In this document: positions 1 through 8,960 of the stretch, piece by piece | Layout of the letters: each line of letters begins with the position of its first letter | Numbering within the stretch: the first letter of the stretch is position 1 | Assembly (NCBI GenBank): GCA_017695095.1 | Contig: JADILW010000066.1 | Coordinates: 1 to 56,702 of the forward strand | Direction: 5' to 3' | DNA: 56,702 nt | DNA from: Candidatus Cryptobacteroides avistercoris | GTDB lineage: Bacteria > Bacteroidota > Bacteroidia > Bacteroidales > UBA932 | Translations under genes and position numbers: made by a program | The notes under the pieces: model-generated | Databases searched by the model: none | Seen by the model: only the letters and a program-made list of their open reading frames with translations | What the model was told of the DNA's origin: nothing

Positions 1-31
1 GGGGAGCTCCGCAGAGGGCTCTCCCCGCGCG
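1..31. repeat. Direct repeat copy 1 of a 31-bp unit
   Basis: Positions 1-31 match 569-599 at 28 of 31 bases (starting ggggagctcc and ending cgcgcg). It is cut by the window edge, so its full extent to the left is unknown. It looks like one module of a mosaic intergenic repeat family. Confidence 0.7.
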
Positions 32-63
32 TGGCCGCCGCGGCGTGCAACCTGTCTTTATGA

Positions 64-144
64 AGCCGCGGCGAAGTCTGCCGGCCTGATTCGAAGACAG
101 CAGCAGTACGGAATTTCCGCTGAGGAGGCTAGCCGTCCGCGGCT
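64..144. repeat. REP-like palindromic element, copy A
   Basis: The outer arms AGCCGCGG (64-71) and CCGCGGCT (137-144) are exact reverse complements. The same outer arms, with the same following cgaagtc, bracket the hairpin at 691-770, which marks this as a second member of one element family. The internal sequence differs from the later copy. A further inverted repeat overlaps it: 103-121 pairs imperfectly with 206-223 around a GGAAAT/ATTTCC core. Confidence 0.65.
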
Positions 145-239
145 GTGAGCGGACGATGTCCGGAGTGTAGCGAAGGACATCGATGAAGCGGAGCGGAACC
201 TCCGAAGCGGATTTCCGTACTGCGGTTACAAAGAATGGC

Positions 240-327
240 AGCCTGCCGGCAATATAGGGTTGCGCGGTGTTTCTTACTGCCGGAGGCTGAGCTCCGCCGG
301 CGGCTGGGTCAGGGCAGCGGATTGCAA
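240..327. repeat. REP-like palindromic element, copy B
   Basis: The arms at about 240-254 and 274-288 are imperfect reverse complements around GCCTGCCGG/CCGGAGGC. The intervening sequence (atagggt..gcggtg..ttctta) and the right flank (gagctccg..cggctggg) closely match the element at 691-770. The two are therefore diverged copies of the same roughly 85-bp unit. Confidence 0.65.
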
Positions 328-437
328 GTATGGCTACTAAGAAATTGCAGTTTAGGTAGGAGCATTGCTTTTACAGAAATATTTGATTATGAATCCATTA
401 CAAAAATACAAGGCTCACTCGTCCCAGCAATTTGGCC

Positions 438-519
438 GACTTAGGAGCAATATGTTCGGCGAAAACCGCCTTACAGACACCTGTAGGGCCGTTTTTTCAA
501 AACGGGCTGCTCCTAGGTC
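438..519. repeat. Inverted repeat that could fold as an 82-nt structured RNA or element
   Basis: Positions 438-449 (gacttaggagca) and 508-519 (tgctcctaggtc) are reverse complements with one mismatch. Inside is a smaller complementary pair, GTTT at 491-494 and AAAC at 500-503. No promoter is evident. It may be part of a mobile intergenic repeat or a non-coding RNA; I cannot tell which. Confidence 0.45.
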
Positions 520-568
520 ACACGCCTTCTTCAGCTGTCATGAACCACTGCCGCCTGGCACGCGCTGC

Positions 569-599
569 GGGGAGCTCCACGGAGGGCTCTCCTCGCGCG
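569..599. repeat. Direct repeat copy 2 of a 31-bp unit
   Basis: It matches positions 1-31 at 28 of 31 bases. It lies next to other modules of the same mosaic repeat family, including a GGATTGCAA motif at 614-622. Confidence 0.7.
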
Positions 600-690
600 C
601 ACCCGGCTCCGGCGGATTGCAAATCACGCCGGAACATAAAAGATAACCACGCTGAAACACCAAAGGCAACCATAACGAAACACCGAAGCC

Positions 691-770
691 AGCCGCGGCG
701 AAGTCGGCCTACGGCAGTATAGGGTCGTGCGGTGGTTCTTACTGCCGTAGGCCGAGCTCCGTCCGCGGCT
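691..770. repeat. REP-like palindromic element, copy C (best preserved hairpin)
   Basis: The outer arms AGCCGCGG (691-698) and CCGCGGCT (763-770) are exact complements. The inner arms GGCCTACGGCAGTA (706-719) and TACTGCCGTAGGCC (740-753) are an exact 14-bp inverted repeat around a 20-nt loop. The fold is strong, with internal loops of 7 and 9 nt between the two stems. No U-tract follows, so it does not look like an intrinsic terminator. Confidence 0.75.
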
Positions 771-1032
771 GGGCGGCAAGGCAGCCAGTTACAAATCTGC
801 TGCAACAAACAGAATCTGTTGAAACGTAAAACCAGCAGCAACGTAAAATCCAGTCATATACGGCAGCAGACAAGGCACCACCCACCGCCGGAGGGCTATA
901 TCATCCAGGAGCAGGCTCTTTCTGCCTGCGAGGAATGCTTATGGCCGCAGGCGGCATAACACTCTGCAGGCGGCAGGATGGCAGCAGACTACAAATCAGC
1001 TGAAACGTACGAAATCTGCCGAAACGGTGGAG

Positions 1033-1049
1033 CCGGATTGCAAATCCGG
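1033..1049. repeat. Short palindrome CCGGATT-GCA-AATCCGG
   Basis: Exact 7-bp arms flank a 3-base centre. The left half contains the GGATTGCAA motif repeated upstream. It lies about 80 bp before ruvA and could be a repeat end or an operator. Confidence 0.5.
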
Positions 1050-1127
1050 ATGAACCAAAGATTTTCCTGAATAATTTGATTAAGCAGAGGACAAGAATTA
1101 ACTTTACGAAACAAAAACAAACACACG

Positions 1128-1721
1128 ATGATAGACTACATTTCAGGAAGACTGGCCGAACTCTCCCCCACCAACGCGGTCATCGAAAACCAGGGAATAG
1201 GCTACATAATGGAAATCTCCCTCCAGACCTACGAAGAACTCAACGGCAAAACCGAAGCCACCCTGTATATCCAGCGCCAGGTGAACCAGCGCGACGGCGT
1301 AGAAATCGACTACGGTTTCGCTACGAAGGAAGAACGCAACCTCTTCCGTTCGATCACCAGCGTTTCCGGAATGGGAGCCTCGTCGGCAAGAATGATACTC
1401 TCGTCGCTGACTCCGGAAGAACTGCAGAACACCATACTGTCGGAAAACGTCGCCCGACTGAAATCAATAAAGGGAATAGGCCTGAAAAGCGCTCAGCGGC
1501 TGATTCTCGAACTGAAGGACAAGATAGTGAAAGGCGAAGGAAGCAACTTCGACGCAATACTCAAGGCCCAGACCAACGCCGACGCCGAAGAAGCCGCCAT
1601 CGCACTGCAGAACCTCGGCTTCACCAAACCAAACATTTCAAAGGCCATACAGGCGATTCTGAAGCAGACGCCAGATGCAAAGGTCGAAGACATCATCAAG
1701 GCCGCACTCAAAATGCTATAA
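1128..1721 (+). CDS. ruvA: Holliday junction branch migration protein RuvA
   Basis: RuvA binds four-way DNA junctions as a tetramer and loads the RuvB motor for branch migration in recombinational repair. The 197-residue protein has the usual family length. It starts with an OB-fold N-terminus (MIDYISGRL), has two helix-hairpin-helix segments (SVSGMGASSA at about 78-87 and SIKGIGLKSA at about 113-122), and ends with the small domain III that contacts RuvB. It is convergent with mnmG, with only 2 bp between the stop codons. ruvB lies 7 kb away on the other strand, so the two are not one operon here. Confidence 0.97.
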   Translation: MIDYISGRLAELSPTNAVIENQGIGYIMEISLQTYEELNGKTEATLYIQRQVNQRDGVEIDYGFATKEERNLFRSITSVSGMGASSARMILSSLTPEELQNTILSENVARLKSIKGIGLKSAQRLILELKDKIVKGEGSNFDAILKAQTNADAEEAAIALQNLGFTKPNISKAIQAILKQTPDAKVEDIIKAALKML

Positions 1722-1723
1722 CC

Positions 1724-3583
1724 TCATCTCCCGAAATAAACCAGAAGCACGGATATATCCGAGGGCGACACACCAGAGATTCTTGAAGCCTGGGCAATCG
1801 TTCTCGGATTATATTTTTTCAGTTTCTGCCGGCACTCTATAGTCAGTCCTGAAACCTTGTCGAAATCGAAATTCTCCGGGATGACCAATTTTTCGAGCCT
1901 GTGGAGTTTCTCGGCCATCTTCAATTCCCTGTCGATATAACCTTTGTACCTAATGGATATCTCCACACTCTCCATCACTTCCTCAGAATATGTTCCACGT
2001 GGAACGATTTTCAGAATATCTTCAAGTTTCGTTTCAGGACGAGTAACAAGTTCAGCCACTTTCTTCGATTCAGAAATTTCAGAAGAACCCACAGACTGCA
2101 GATAAGGATTAGCCTTGGCCGCAGTTATCAACTTGGATTCACAATACTCCCCCAATTCACGGACACTCTCATATTTCCTCATCATCGTGGAATAGCGCAA
2201 CTCGTCGGCAAGGCCTATTGAATGGGACAGACCGGTAAGACGCCTGTCGGCATTGTCCTGCCTAAGAAGTATCCTGTATTCAGCCCGCGAGGTAAACATC
2301 CTGTAGGGTTCGTCGACTCCTTTGGTCACAAGGTCGTCAATCAACACGCCGATATACGACTGGTCGCGGCCAAGAATGAAAGGCTCCTTCTCATTAAGCT
2401 TGAGGTGCGCGTTGATTCCGGCAATTATTCCCTGCGCAGCTGCTTCCTCGTATCCCGTGGTACCATTGACCTGGCCTGCAAAATAAAGGTTCTCCATACT
2501 CTTGAGTTCGAGCGTCGGCTTGAGCTGGGTGGGATCGAAATAGTCATATTCCACCGCATAGGCAGGACGGAATATCTTGACATTTTCGAGTCCGTGAATC
2601 GCATGAAGGGCCTCGACCTGCACCTCAAGAGGCAGCGACGAAGAAAAACCCTGGAGATAATACTCATTCGTATTCCGACCTTCCGGCTCCAGGAAAAGCT
2701 GGTGAGCGTCGTTATCGGGAAAGACACGGAGCTTGTCTTCTATGCTCGGGCAGTATCTCGGACCTATCCCCTGAATCATTCCGGTAAACAGCGGCGACTC
2801 CGAAAAACCGGTGCGCAGAATATCATGGACACGGGGGTTGGTATGGAGAATATAGCAGGGCATCTGCTCTCCGCTCTCCTGAACCGAAGAAGGGACGGGG
2901 AGAAAGGAGAATCTCTGCGGATTCTCATCGCCGTACTGCAGAGGGAAAACGGAAACGTCCACCGAAGAAATGTCTATTCTCGGCGGGGTGCCGGTTTTCA
3001 TTCTTCCCGACTTCACTCCGAGTTCCTCAAGCTGTTCGGTCAGTCCGTATGAAGCCTGCTCTCCGAGACGGCCTCCCTCCATCTTGTGTCTTCCGATGAA
3101 AAGAGAGCCAGAAAGGAAGGTTCCGGCGGTCAGGATAACCGCGCGAGACTTGAAAATTGCCCCTGTGAGTGTACGCACTCCGCTGATTTTTGAATTCTCA
3201 AAGAGAAAAGAAATCGCAGAATCAGCGTAAATATCTAATTTACAATTACTTTCAAGAATCTTGCGCCATTTCAGCGAAAACTCTATTTTATCACACTGGG
3301 CACGCGGGCTCCACATGGCCGGACCCTTGGACTTGTTGAGCATGCGGAACTGGAGAGTACAGCTGTCAGTCACCAGCCCCGTATAACCTCCGAGTGCATC
3401 TATCTCTCTGACAATCTGACCTTTGGCAATTCCGCCCACAGCAGGGTTGCACGACATTCTCGCGAAACCGAGCATGTCCATCGATATCAGAAGAACCGAA
3501 GAACCGAGATTGGAAGCCGCCATCGCAGCTTCGCAACCGGCATGGCCGCCTCCGACCACTATTATGTCGTACTCTCTGTTCAT
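1724..3583 (-). CDS. mnmG: tRNA uridine-5-carboxymethylaminomethyl modification enzyme MnmG (GidA)
   Basis: This FAD enzyme works with MnmE to install the carboxymethylaminomethyl group on wobble U34 of certain tRNAs. The 619-residue protein has the normal length. Its N-terminal dinucleotide-binding motif is [12 protein letters not shown] (about 9-20), followed by [11 protein letters not shown], the conserved KTGTPPRI segment, [12 protein letters not shown], and the helical C-terminal domain that binds MnmE. Its ATG overlaps the ybeY stop by 4 bp (ATGA), so the two genes are translationally coupled, with ybeY upstream. Confidence 0.97.
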   Translation of the reverse strand: MNREYDIIVVGGGHAGCEAAMAASNLGSSVLLISMDMLGFARMSCNPAVGGIAKGQIVREIDALGGYTGLVTDSCTLQFRMLNKSKGPAMWSPRAQCDKIEFSLKWRKILESNCKLDIYADSAISFLFENSKISGVRTLTGAIFKSRAVILTAGTFLSGSLFIGRHKMEGGRLGEQASYGLTEQLEELGVKSGRMKTGTPPRIDISSVDVSVFPLQYGDENPQRFSFLPVPSSVQESGEQMPCYILHTNPRVHDILRTGFSESPLFTGMIQGIGPRYCPSIEDKLRVFPDNDAHQLFLEPEGRNTNEYYLQGFSSSLPLEVQVEALHAIHGLENVKIFRPAYAVEYDYFDPTQLKPTLELKSMENLYFAGQVNGTTGYEEAAAQGIIAGINAHLKLNEKEPFILGRDQSYIGVLIDDLVTKGVDEPYRMFTSRAEYRILLRQDNADRRLTGLSHSIGLADELRYSTMMRKYESVRELGEYCESKLITAAKANPYLQSVGSSEISESKKVAELVTRPETKLEDILKIVPRGTYSEEVMESVEISIRYKGYIDRELKMAEKLHRLEKLVIPENFDFDKVSGLTIECRQKLKKYNPRTIAQASRISGVSPSDISVLLVYFGR

Positions 3584-4005
3584 TTGAAAAATTCAGGACG
3601 ACGCTCGAGATAATGGTTCTCCCTGGCTCTCATCTCGGCAGACTGCTCGTCGGTGTGGTCGTCATAACCTATCAGGTGCAGTACCCCATGGACAATCACT
3701 CTGTCGAGCTCGTCCTTGAAATCTGCCGAGTAATATTCAGCATTGCTCCTCACCGTGTCGACGCTGATGAAGAGGTCGCCTGAAATGGTGTCGCCCTCGG
3801 AATAATCAAAGGTTATGATATCGGTATAATAGTCGTGTCCGAGATATTTGCGGTTGATTTCAAGCAGATAGGGGTCCGAACAGAATATCACGGAAATCTG
3901 CCCGGGACGTCTGCCTTCCTCCTCGGAGACCGCCTTGAGCCAGGCGCTGTGCACTGACTTGCCCTTGAAAGCAAAGTCAATATCTTCAGTAAAGTATCTG
4001 ATCAT
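3580..4005 (-). CDS. ybeY: Endoribonuclease / rRNA maturation factor YbeY
   Basis: YbeY is a zinc-dependent RNase involved in 16S rRNA 3'-end maturation and ribosome quality control. The 141-residue protein carries the histidine cluster [14 protein letters not shown] (residues 106-119). H106 and H110 are standard, but the third His is H117, one position later than the classical HGxLHLxGYDH spacing because of an extra Asp. It is the first gene of a two-gene operon with mnmG. A TAGATTTG element lies just upstream. Confidence 0.93.
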   Translation of the reverse strand: MIRYFTEDIDFAFKGKSVHSAWLKAVSEEEGRRPGQISVIFCSDPYLLEINRKYLGHDYYTDIITFDYSEGDTISGDLFISVDTVRSNAEYYSADFKDELDRVIVHGVLHLIGYDDHTDEQSAEMRARENHYLERRPEFFK

Positions 4006-4019
4006 CGATAAATTTTTGA

Positions 4020-4027
4020 CAAATCTA
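4020..4027 (-). promoter_or_regulatory. Predicted -7 element of the ybeY-mnmG promoter
   Basis: On the minus strand this reads TAGATTTG and fits the Bacteroidota -7 consensus TAnnTTTG. It ends 15 bp before the ybeY start codon, so the leader would be very short. No convincing -33 TTTG was found. Confidence 0.5.
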
Positions 4028-4058
4028 CTAAAATATTGGATTTGAAATTAAATATATC

Positions 4059-4066
4059 TATCTTTG
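4059..4066 (+). promoter_or_regulatory. Predicted -7 element of the tonB promoter
   Basis: TATCTTTG matches TAnnTTTG and sits about 31 bp upstream of the start codon. A possible -33 element (TTGG at 4036-4039) lies 19 bp upstream. The region is divergent and AT-rich, shared with the ybeY promoter. Confidence 0.5.
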
Positions 4067-4097
4067 GAAGTCGGAAGAATATATAAAATAACCAAAT

Positions 4098-4790
4098 ATG
4101 GAAGTCAAAAAATCACCTAAAGCCGATCTCAAAAACAGAAGAATGCTCTTCGTGGAGATTGGACTTTGCATTTCACTCGGCCTGCTCCTCGTAGGCTTCG
4201 AGTGGACAAGCAAGGAAAAGAAAGAGGCAACTCTTGTCGCAGACACAGTTGAAATCATCGAGGAGGAGATCATCCCCATCACACAGCAGGAAACCACTCC
4301 TCCGCCCCCGGAAGTTCCCAAGATCCCCGTACTTTCCGACCAGATCGAAATCGTTGACGACGACATCCAGATCGAAGACAGCTTCATCAACCTCGAGTAC
4401 GACGCCAACGTCGGAGTTGAGATTATGGACTATGTAGAGGAAGTTGAAGAGGAGGTTGTTGAAGAGGAAGCGATTCCCTTCCAGCTCGTTGAGGTTAAGC
4501 CTACCTTCCAGGGCGGTGACGCGAACAACTTCTCAAAGTGGGTTGCACAGCACCTCCAGTATCCTGAAATCGCAAAGGAGAACGGTGTGTCAGGACGTGT
4601 GATGCTTGAGTTCACCGTAGGCCCCGACGGAACCGTTTCCAACGTGAAGGTTCTCCGTGGAGTTGACCCCTCTCTCGACGCTGAGGCTATCCGAGTGGTA
4701 TCCAGCTCACCCAAGTGGGAGCCGGGCCGCCAGAGAGACCGCGCAGTGAAGGTTACCTACACCTTCCCCGTGATTTTCCAGCTGAGATAA
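4098..4790 (+). CDS. TonB-family energy transducer
   Basis: It couples the inner-membrane proton motive force (via ExbB/ExbD) to TonB-dependent outer membrane transporters. The 230-residue protein has one N-terminal membrane segment (about residues 17-33). A periplasmic linker follows, with a Pro run (TPPPPEVPKIP) and a very acidic stretch (about 95-125). The C-terminal TonB domain (about 140-230) contains YPEIAKENGVSGRVMLEF and ends in VTYTFPVIFQLR. The architecture is typical of Bacteroidota TonB paralogues. No exbB/exbD lies nearby; it is a single gene with its own promoter and terminator. Confidence 0.9.
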   Translation: MEVKKSPKADLKNRRMLFVEIGLCISLGLLLVGFEWTSKEKKEATLVADTVEIIEEEIIPITQQETTPPPPEVPKIPVLSDQIEIVDDDIQIEDSFINLEYDANVGVEIMDYVEEVEEEVVEEEAIPFQLVEVKPTFQGGDANNFSKWVAQHLQYPEIAKENGVSGRVMLEFTVGPDGTVSNVKVLRGVDPSLDAEAIRVVSSSPKWEPGRQRDRAVKVTYTFPVIFQLR

Positions 4791-4812
4791 AATCAATCTT
4801 CGATATAAAAGA

Positions 4813-4842
4813 AAGGCCGTCCGCGTCGGATGGCCTTTTTTT
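4813..4842 (+). terminator. Rho-independent terminator after tonB
   Basis: The hairpin aaggcc(g)tccg..cgga(t)ggcctt is followed directly by a T run, ending about 50 bp after the tonB stop codon. It separates tonB from hflX. Confidence 0.8.
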
Positions 4843-4940
4843 GACTGGATGAACTTCAAATTTTCAAACAAATGTAGAATAGAATACTGCTTCGTGAAAA
4901 ACTTCAAATCGACAGAGATAAACCGTAACAAGAAGAATTT

Positions 4941-6125
4941 ATGGAAAACAAAAAGGTAGAAAAAGCCGTGTTCGTCGGAATAATACGACCTGAAGACGAC
5001 GAGCGCAAGATAATGGAATACCTCGACGAACTGGAGTTTCTTGCGGAAACCGCCGGAGCAGTCGGGGACAGGAAGTTCGTCCAGAGAGTCGACAAACCCG
5101 AAAAGGCAACTTACATCCGAAGCGGAAAACTCGAGGAAATAGCCTCCTACTGCGAAGAAAATGAGATAAACTATGTAATCTTCGACGACGAGCTCACCGG
5201 TATGCAGCAGCGCAACATAGAAAAGGTGATCAAATGCTCATCCGTCATCGACAGGACAAGCCTCATCCTGGAAATATTCTCGCAGAGAGCCAAGACTGCC
5301 TACGCCAAGACCCAGGTGGAACTTGCAAGATACAACTACATGCTCCCCCGCCTCGCCGGCATGTGGACCCACCTCGAAAGACAGCGCGGAGGCGTGGGCA
5401 CCCGCGGCGGAATGGGTGAAACCCAGATAGAGGTGGACCGGCGAATAGTCAGGGAAAGAATAGCCAGACTCAAGGAGGAGCTCAAGAGAATCGACAGGCA
5501 GATGGCCACCCAGAGAGGCAACAGAGGCGGCCTCGTGAGACTTTCACTCGTAGGCTACACCAACGTCGGAAAATCCACACTGATGAACCTTCTGTCGAAG
5601 TCGGAAGTGTTCGCCGAAAACAAACTTTTCGCCACGCTCGACACTACCGTCAGAAAGGTCGTTCTGGGCAACGTGCCGTTCCTTTTGAGCGATACGGTGG
5701 GATTCATCAGAAAACTGCCTACGCAGCTCATAGAGGCCTTTAAAAGCACCCTTGACGAGGTGCGCGAGGCTGATATCCTGCTGCACGTGGTGGACATCTC
5801 CCATCCCGACTACGAAGAACAGATGGAGGTCGTTGACAAGACTCTCAAGGACATTTCAGCCTCCGACAAGCCTACTTACGTGATATTCAACAAGATTGAC
5901 GCCTACAAGCCGGAACCTTATGATGAATTCTCGATGAATCCGAGGACTGAGAAGAACTTCAGTCTGGAAGAGGTGAAGGACAAATGGATGAGGGAGAAGA
6001 AAATACCCTGCATCTTCATCTCCGCCACCGAGAAGAAGGGAATAGACAAGCTCAAGGACGACCTCTACAAGATGGTCGCCGAAATACATGCCGGCCGCTA
6101 TCCCTTCAACAACTTCCTCTGGTAG
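4941..6125 (+). CDS. hflX: Ribosome-associated GTPase HflX
   Basis: HflX is a GTPase that splits or rescues stalled ribosomes, particularly under stress. The 394-residue protein has an N-terminal HflX domain with the glycine-rich segment RQRGGVGTRGGMGETQIE (about 147-164) and a coiled helix. The G domain shows G1 GYTNVGKST (205-213), G3 DTVGF (251-255) and G4 NKID (about 316). It is flanked by terminators on both sides, so it is probably monocistronic. Confidence 0.96.
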   Translation: MENKKVEKAVFVGIIRPEDDERKIMEYLDELEFLAETAGAVGDRKFVQRVDKPEKATYIRSGKLEEIASYCEENEINYVIFDDELTGMQQRNIEKVIKCSSVIDRTSLILEIFSQRAKTAYAKTQVELARYNYMLPRLAGMWTHLERQRGGVGTRGGMGETQIEVDRRIVRERIARLKEELKRIDRQMATQRGNRGGLVRLSLVGYTNVGKSTLMNLLSKSEVFAENKLFATLDTTVRKVVLGNVPFLLSDTVGFIRKLPTQLIEAFKSTLDEVREADILLHVVDISHPDYEEQMEVVDKTLKDISASDKPTYVIFNKIDAYKPEPYDEFSMNPRTEKNFSLEEVKDKWMREKKIPCIFISATEKKGIDKLKDDLYKMVAEIHAGRYPFNNFLW

Positions 6126-6160
6126 AATTTTTCAATTAATACTTGTCTGGATATATAAAA

Positions 6161-6191
6161 AAAAGACTGGTCCTCACGGCCAGTCTTTTTT
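6161..6191. terminator. Bidirectional terminator between hflX and frdB
   Basis: The hairpin AAAGACTGG..CCAGTCTTT has A residues on one side and T residues on the other, so it can end transcription of both the plus-strand hflX and the minus-strand frdAB genes. Confidence 0.8.
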
Positions 6192-6208
6192 AATATAATG
6201 CAGTTCTA

Positions 6209-6988
6209 CTATTCAGAGAACTTCGCCTTGAGGAATTCGCGGTTCAGACGGGCGATGTGGGCCACGGTGATGCCCTTGGGGCACTCCAGCTCGCACGCAC
6301 GGGTGTTGGTGCAGTTACCGAAGCCGAGTTCGTCCATCTTCGCAACCATCGCACGGGCCCTCTTGGCGGCCTCAGGACGTCCCTGAGGAAGCAGAGCGAG
6401 TGAACTTACCCTGGCTGCCACGAAGAGCATCGCAGAGCCGTTCTTGCAGGTTGCCACGCAGGCTCCGCATCCGACGCAGGCTGCCGCATCCATGCTCTCC
6501 TCAGCCTTGTCGTGAGGAATGAGTATGTTGTTGGCGTCCTGAGCGGAACCGGTACGCACTGAAATGAATCCGCCGGCCTGCAGAATCTTGTCGAATGCCC
6601 TGCGGTCCACCACGAGGTCCTTGATCACGGGGAAGGCGGCGCTTCTCCAGGGCTCCACGGTGATGGTTGCTCCGTCCTTGAAATGCCTCATGAAGAGCTG
6701 GCAGGTGGTCACATGGTCGTCGGGGCCATGGGCGCGTCCGTCGATATAGAGCGAGCAGGCACCGCAGATGCCCTCACGGCAGTCGTGGTCGAAGGATACG
6801 GGGCCGCTGCTCTCGCATCCGCGGTCGACAGCCACGGGGTCGCATCCCTCCCTGATGAGCTGCTCGTTGAGAATGTCGAGCATCTCCAGGAAGGAGGCGT
6901 CCTCCTCTATTCCTGAAATATGATAGGTTTCAAAATGGCCCTGGGCCTTGGCGTTCTTCTGACGCCATATTTTCAAATTGAATTCCAT
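6209..6988 (-). CDS. frdB: Fumarate reductase / succinate dehydrogenase iron-sulfur subunit
   Basis: This electron-transfer subunit passes electrons between the quinone-binding membrane anchor and the flavoprotein. The 259-residue protein has the [2Fe-2S] motif [15 protein letters not shown] and then two C-terminal cysteine clusters, [11 protein letters not shown] and [14 protein letters not shown], for the [4Fe-4S] and [3Fe-4S] centres. This organisation is that of the Bacteroidota FrdB/SdhB type. It starts 5 bp after frdA ends, so it is co-transcribed with it. In anaerobic Bacteroidales the complex works mainly as a fumarate reductase. Confidence 0.95.
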   Translation of the reverse strand: MEFNLKIWRQKNAKAQGHFETYHISGIEEDASFLEMLDILNEQLIREGCDPVAVDRGCESSGPVSFDHDCREGICGACSLYIDGRAHGPDDHVTTCQLFMRHFKDGATITVEPWRSAAFPVIKDLVVDRRAFDKILQAGGFISVRTGSAQDANNILIPHDKAEESMDAAACVGCGACVATCKNGSAMLFVAARVSSLALLPQGRPEAAKRARAMVAKMDELGFGNCTNTRACELECPKGITVAHIARLNREFLKAKFSE

Positions 6989-6993
6989 CGGAC

Positions 6994-8940
6994 TTAGTCT
7001 TTGTAGTTTCTGGTGGCAACCTTAATGAATTCATACTTGAGAGGTTCCTTGTGGAGTTCAGGCTCCTTGCCTTCTCCCTTGTACTCCCAGGCTGCTACAT
7101 ACATGAAGTTCTTGTCGTCGCGCTTGGCCTCGCCTTCCTCGGTCTGGCTCTCCACGCGGAAATGTCCGCCGCAGGACTCCTCGCGGTGAAGGGCGTCGCG
7201 TGCCATGAGCTCTCCGATTTCGAAGAAGTCCTCAAGCCTCAGCGCCTTCTCAAGCTCCTGATTGAACTCATACTGGGTTCCGGGAACCTTCACGTTCTTG
7301 TAGAAGTCCTCCTTGAGGGCCTGAATCTCCTTGATGGCCTTCTTGAGACCTGCCTCTTCGCGAGCCATTCCTACATACTCCCACATGATATGGCCGAGCT
7401 GCTTGTGGATGGAGTCGACGGTCTTCTTTCCGTTGATGGCGAAAAGCCTGTCGATACGGGCCTGAACAGCCTTCTCGGCCTCGTCGAACTCCTTGGTGTT
7501 CACGTCGGTCTTGGGCTCCGCGAACTTCTTTGAGAGGTAGTCGCCGATGGTGATGGGCAGGATGAAATATCCGTCGGCCAGACCCTGCATCAGGGCTGAA
7601 GCTCCGAGGCGGTTTCCGCCGTGGTCGGAGAAGTTGGCCTCACCTATCGCATACAGACCGGGGATGGTGGTCTGGAGGTCGTAGTCGACCCAGATGCCTC
7701 CCATGGTGTAGTGGATGGCGGGATAGATCATCATAGGCTCCTCCCAGGGAGATGAAGCGGTGATCTTCTCATACATGTCGAAAAGGTTGCCGTAACGCTC
7801 GGCCACCCTCTTGTGTCCGAGGCGGTTGATTGCGTCGGCGAAGTCGAGGAACACGGCCTTTCCGGTCTCATTCACGCCGAAGCCTGCATCGCAGCGCTCC
7901 TTGGCGGCACGGGAAGCCACGTCACGGGGAACAAGGTTTCCGAATGCGGGATAGCGGCGCTCGAGATAGTAGTCGCGGTCCTCCTCGGGAATCTGGGAAG
8001 CCTTGATCTGATGCTTGCGCAGCTTCTCCACGTCCTCCTTCTTCTTGGGCACCCAGATGCGTCCGTCATTGCGCAGAGACTCGCTCATGAGGGTGAGCTT
8101 GCACTGCTGGTCGCCGTGTACGGGGATGCAGGTGGGGTGGATCTGTGCGAAGCAGGGGTTGGCGAAGTATGCTCCCTTCTTGTAGCACTGCAGAGCTGCG
8201 GAACCGTTGCTGTTCATCGCGTTGGTGGAGAGGAAATAGGTGTTTCCGTAGCCTCCGGTGGCGATCACGACAGCGTGGGCTCCGAATCTTTCAAGCTGTC
8301 CGGTAACGAGATTGCGGGTGATGATACCCTTTGCCTGACCGTTGACGATCACGAGGTCGAGCATCTCGTGGCGGGGATAGGACTTGACGGTGCCGTTGGC
8401 TATCTCCTTGTTGAGAGCGGCGTAGGCGCCCAGAAGGAGCTGCTGTCCGGTTTGTCCGCGTGCATAGAAGGTACGGCTTACCTGCACGCCTCCGAATGAA
8501 CGGTTGGCGAGGTATCCGCCGTATTCGCGCGCGAAAGGAATTCCCTGAGCGACACACTGGTCGATGATGGAAGCGCTGACCTCGGCGAGACGATAGACGT
8601 TCGCTTCGCGGGCGCGGTAGTCACCTCCCTTGATGGTGTCGTAGAACAGACGGTAGACTGAGTCGTTGTCGTTCTGGTAGTTCTTGGCTGCATTGATACC
8701 TCCCTGGGCTGCAATGGAGTGTGCGCGGCGAGGAGAATCGCTGATGCAGAAGATTTTGACGTTGTAGCCGAGTTCACCGAGTGATGCAGCTGCGGATGCT
8801 CCTCCGAGGCCTGTACCAACTACAATGATTTCAAGCTTTCTCTTGTTGTTGGGACTCACGAGATGGATTTCAGCCTTGCGCTTGGTCCATTTTTGCTCAA
8901 GCGGTCCTTCCGGGATTTTTGAAATTAACTTGTCAGACAT
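6994..8940 (-). CDS. frdA: Fumarate reductase / succinate dehydrogenase flavoprotein subunit
   Basis: This catalytic subunit interconverts fumarate and succinate. The 648-residue length is typical of the Bacteroidota form. Visible motifs are the FAD-binding [18 protein letters not shown], the FAD-linking histidine context [17 protein letters not shown], the substrate region [10 protein letters not shown], and the C-terminal [20 protein letters not shown]. frdB follows directly. No cytochrome b (frdC/sdhC) gene lies upstream: ruvB ends only 20 bp before the start codon. Confidence 0.96.
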   Translation of the reverse strand: MSDKLISKIPEGPLEQKWTKRKAEIHLVSPNNKRKLEIIVVGTGLGGASAAASLGELGYNVKIFCISDSPRRAHSIAAQGGINAAKNYQNDNDSVYRLFYDTIKGGDYRAREANVYRLAEVSASIIDQCVAQGIPFAREYGGYLANRSFGGVQVSRTFYARGQTGQQLLLGAYAALNKEIANGTVKSYPRHEMLDLVIVNGQAKGIITRNLVTGQLERFGAHAVVIATGGYGNTYFLSTNAMNSNGSAALQCYKKGAYFANPCFAQIHPTCIPVHGDQQCKLTLMSESLRNDGRIWVPKKKEDVEKLRKHQIKASQIPEEDRDYYLERRYPAFGNLVPRDVASRAAKERCDAGFGVNETGKAVFLDFADAINRLGHKRVAERYGNLFDMYEKITASSPWEEPMMIYPAIHYTMGGIWVDYDLQTTIPGLYAIGEANFSDHGGNRLGASALMQGLADGYFILPITIGDYLSKKFAEPKTDVNTKEFDEAEKAVQARIDRLFAINGKKTVDSIHKQLGHIMWEYVGMAREEAGLKKAIKEIQALKEDFYKNVKVPGTQYEFNQELEKALRLEDFFEIGELMARDALHREESCGGHFRVESQTEEGEAKRDDKNFMYVAAWEYKGEGKEPELHKEPLKYEFIKVATRNYKD

Positions 8941-8960
8941 TGCAATATTGTTATCTGTTT

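Larger units (their letters stand above)
1..1127. other. Gene-poor repeat-rich intergenic block
   Basis: This stretch of about 1.1 kb has no gene I can support. Its short open frames overlap on both strands and have no recognisable domain. It is instead filled with GC-rich palindromes and imperfect direct repeats, annotated individually below. The sequence GGATTGCAA recurs at 319-327, 614-622 and 1035-1043. The last 80 bases before ruvA are AT-rich and probably hold its promoter, but I see no clear TAnnTTTG element there. The window starts inside a repeat copy, so the block probably extends further left. Confidence 0.7.

Noticed and set aside
235..1786. Short plus-strand ORFs in the repeat block and a 236-residue ORF overlapping ruvA
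   Set aside because: They follow the palindromic repeats or lie out of frame over ruvA, with no domain or plausible start.
4098..4790. Classical TonB fused to a transporter or sensor
   Set aside because: The protein has only one membrane helix, a linker and a TonB C-terminal domain. It is an ordinary energy transducer.
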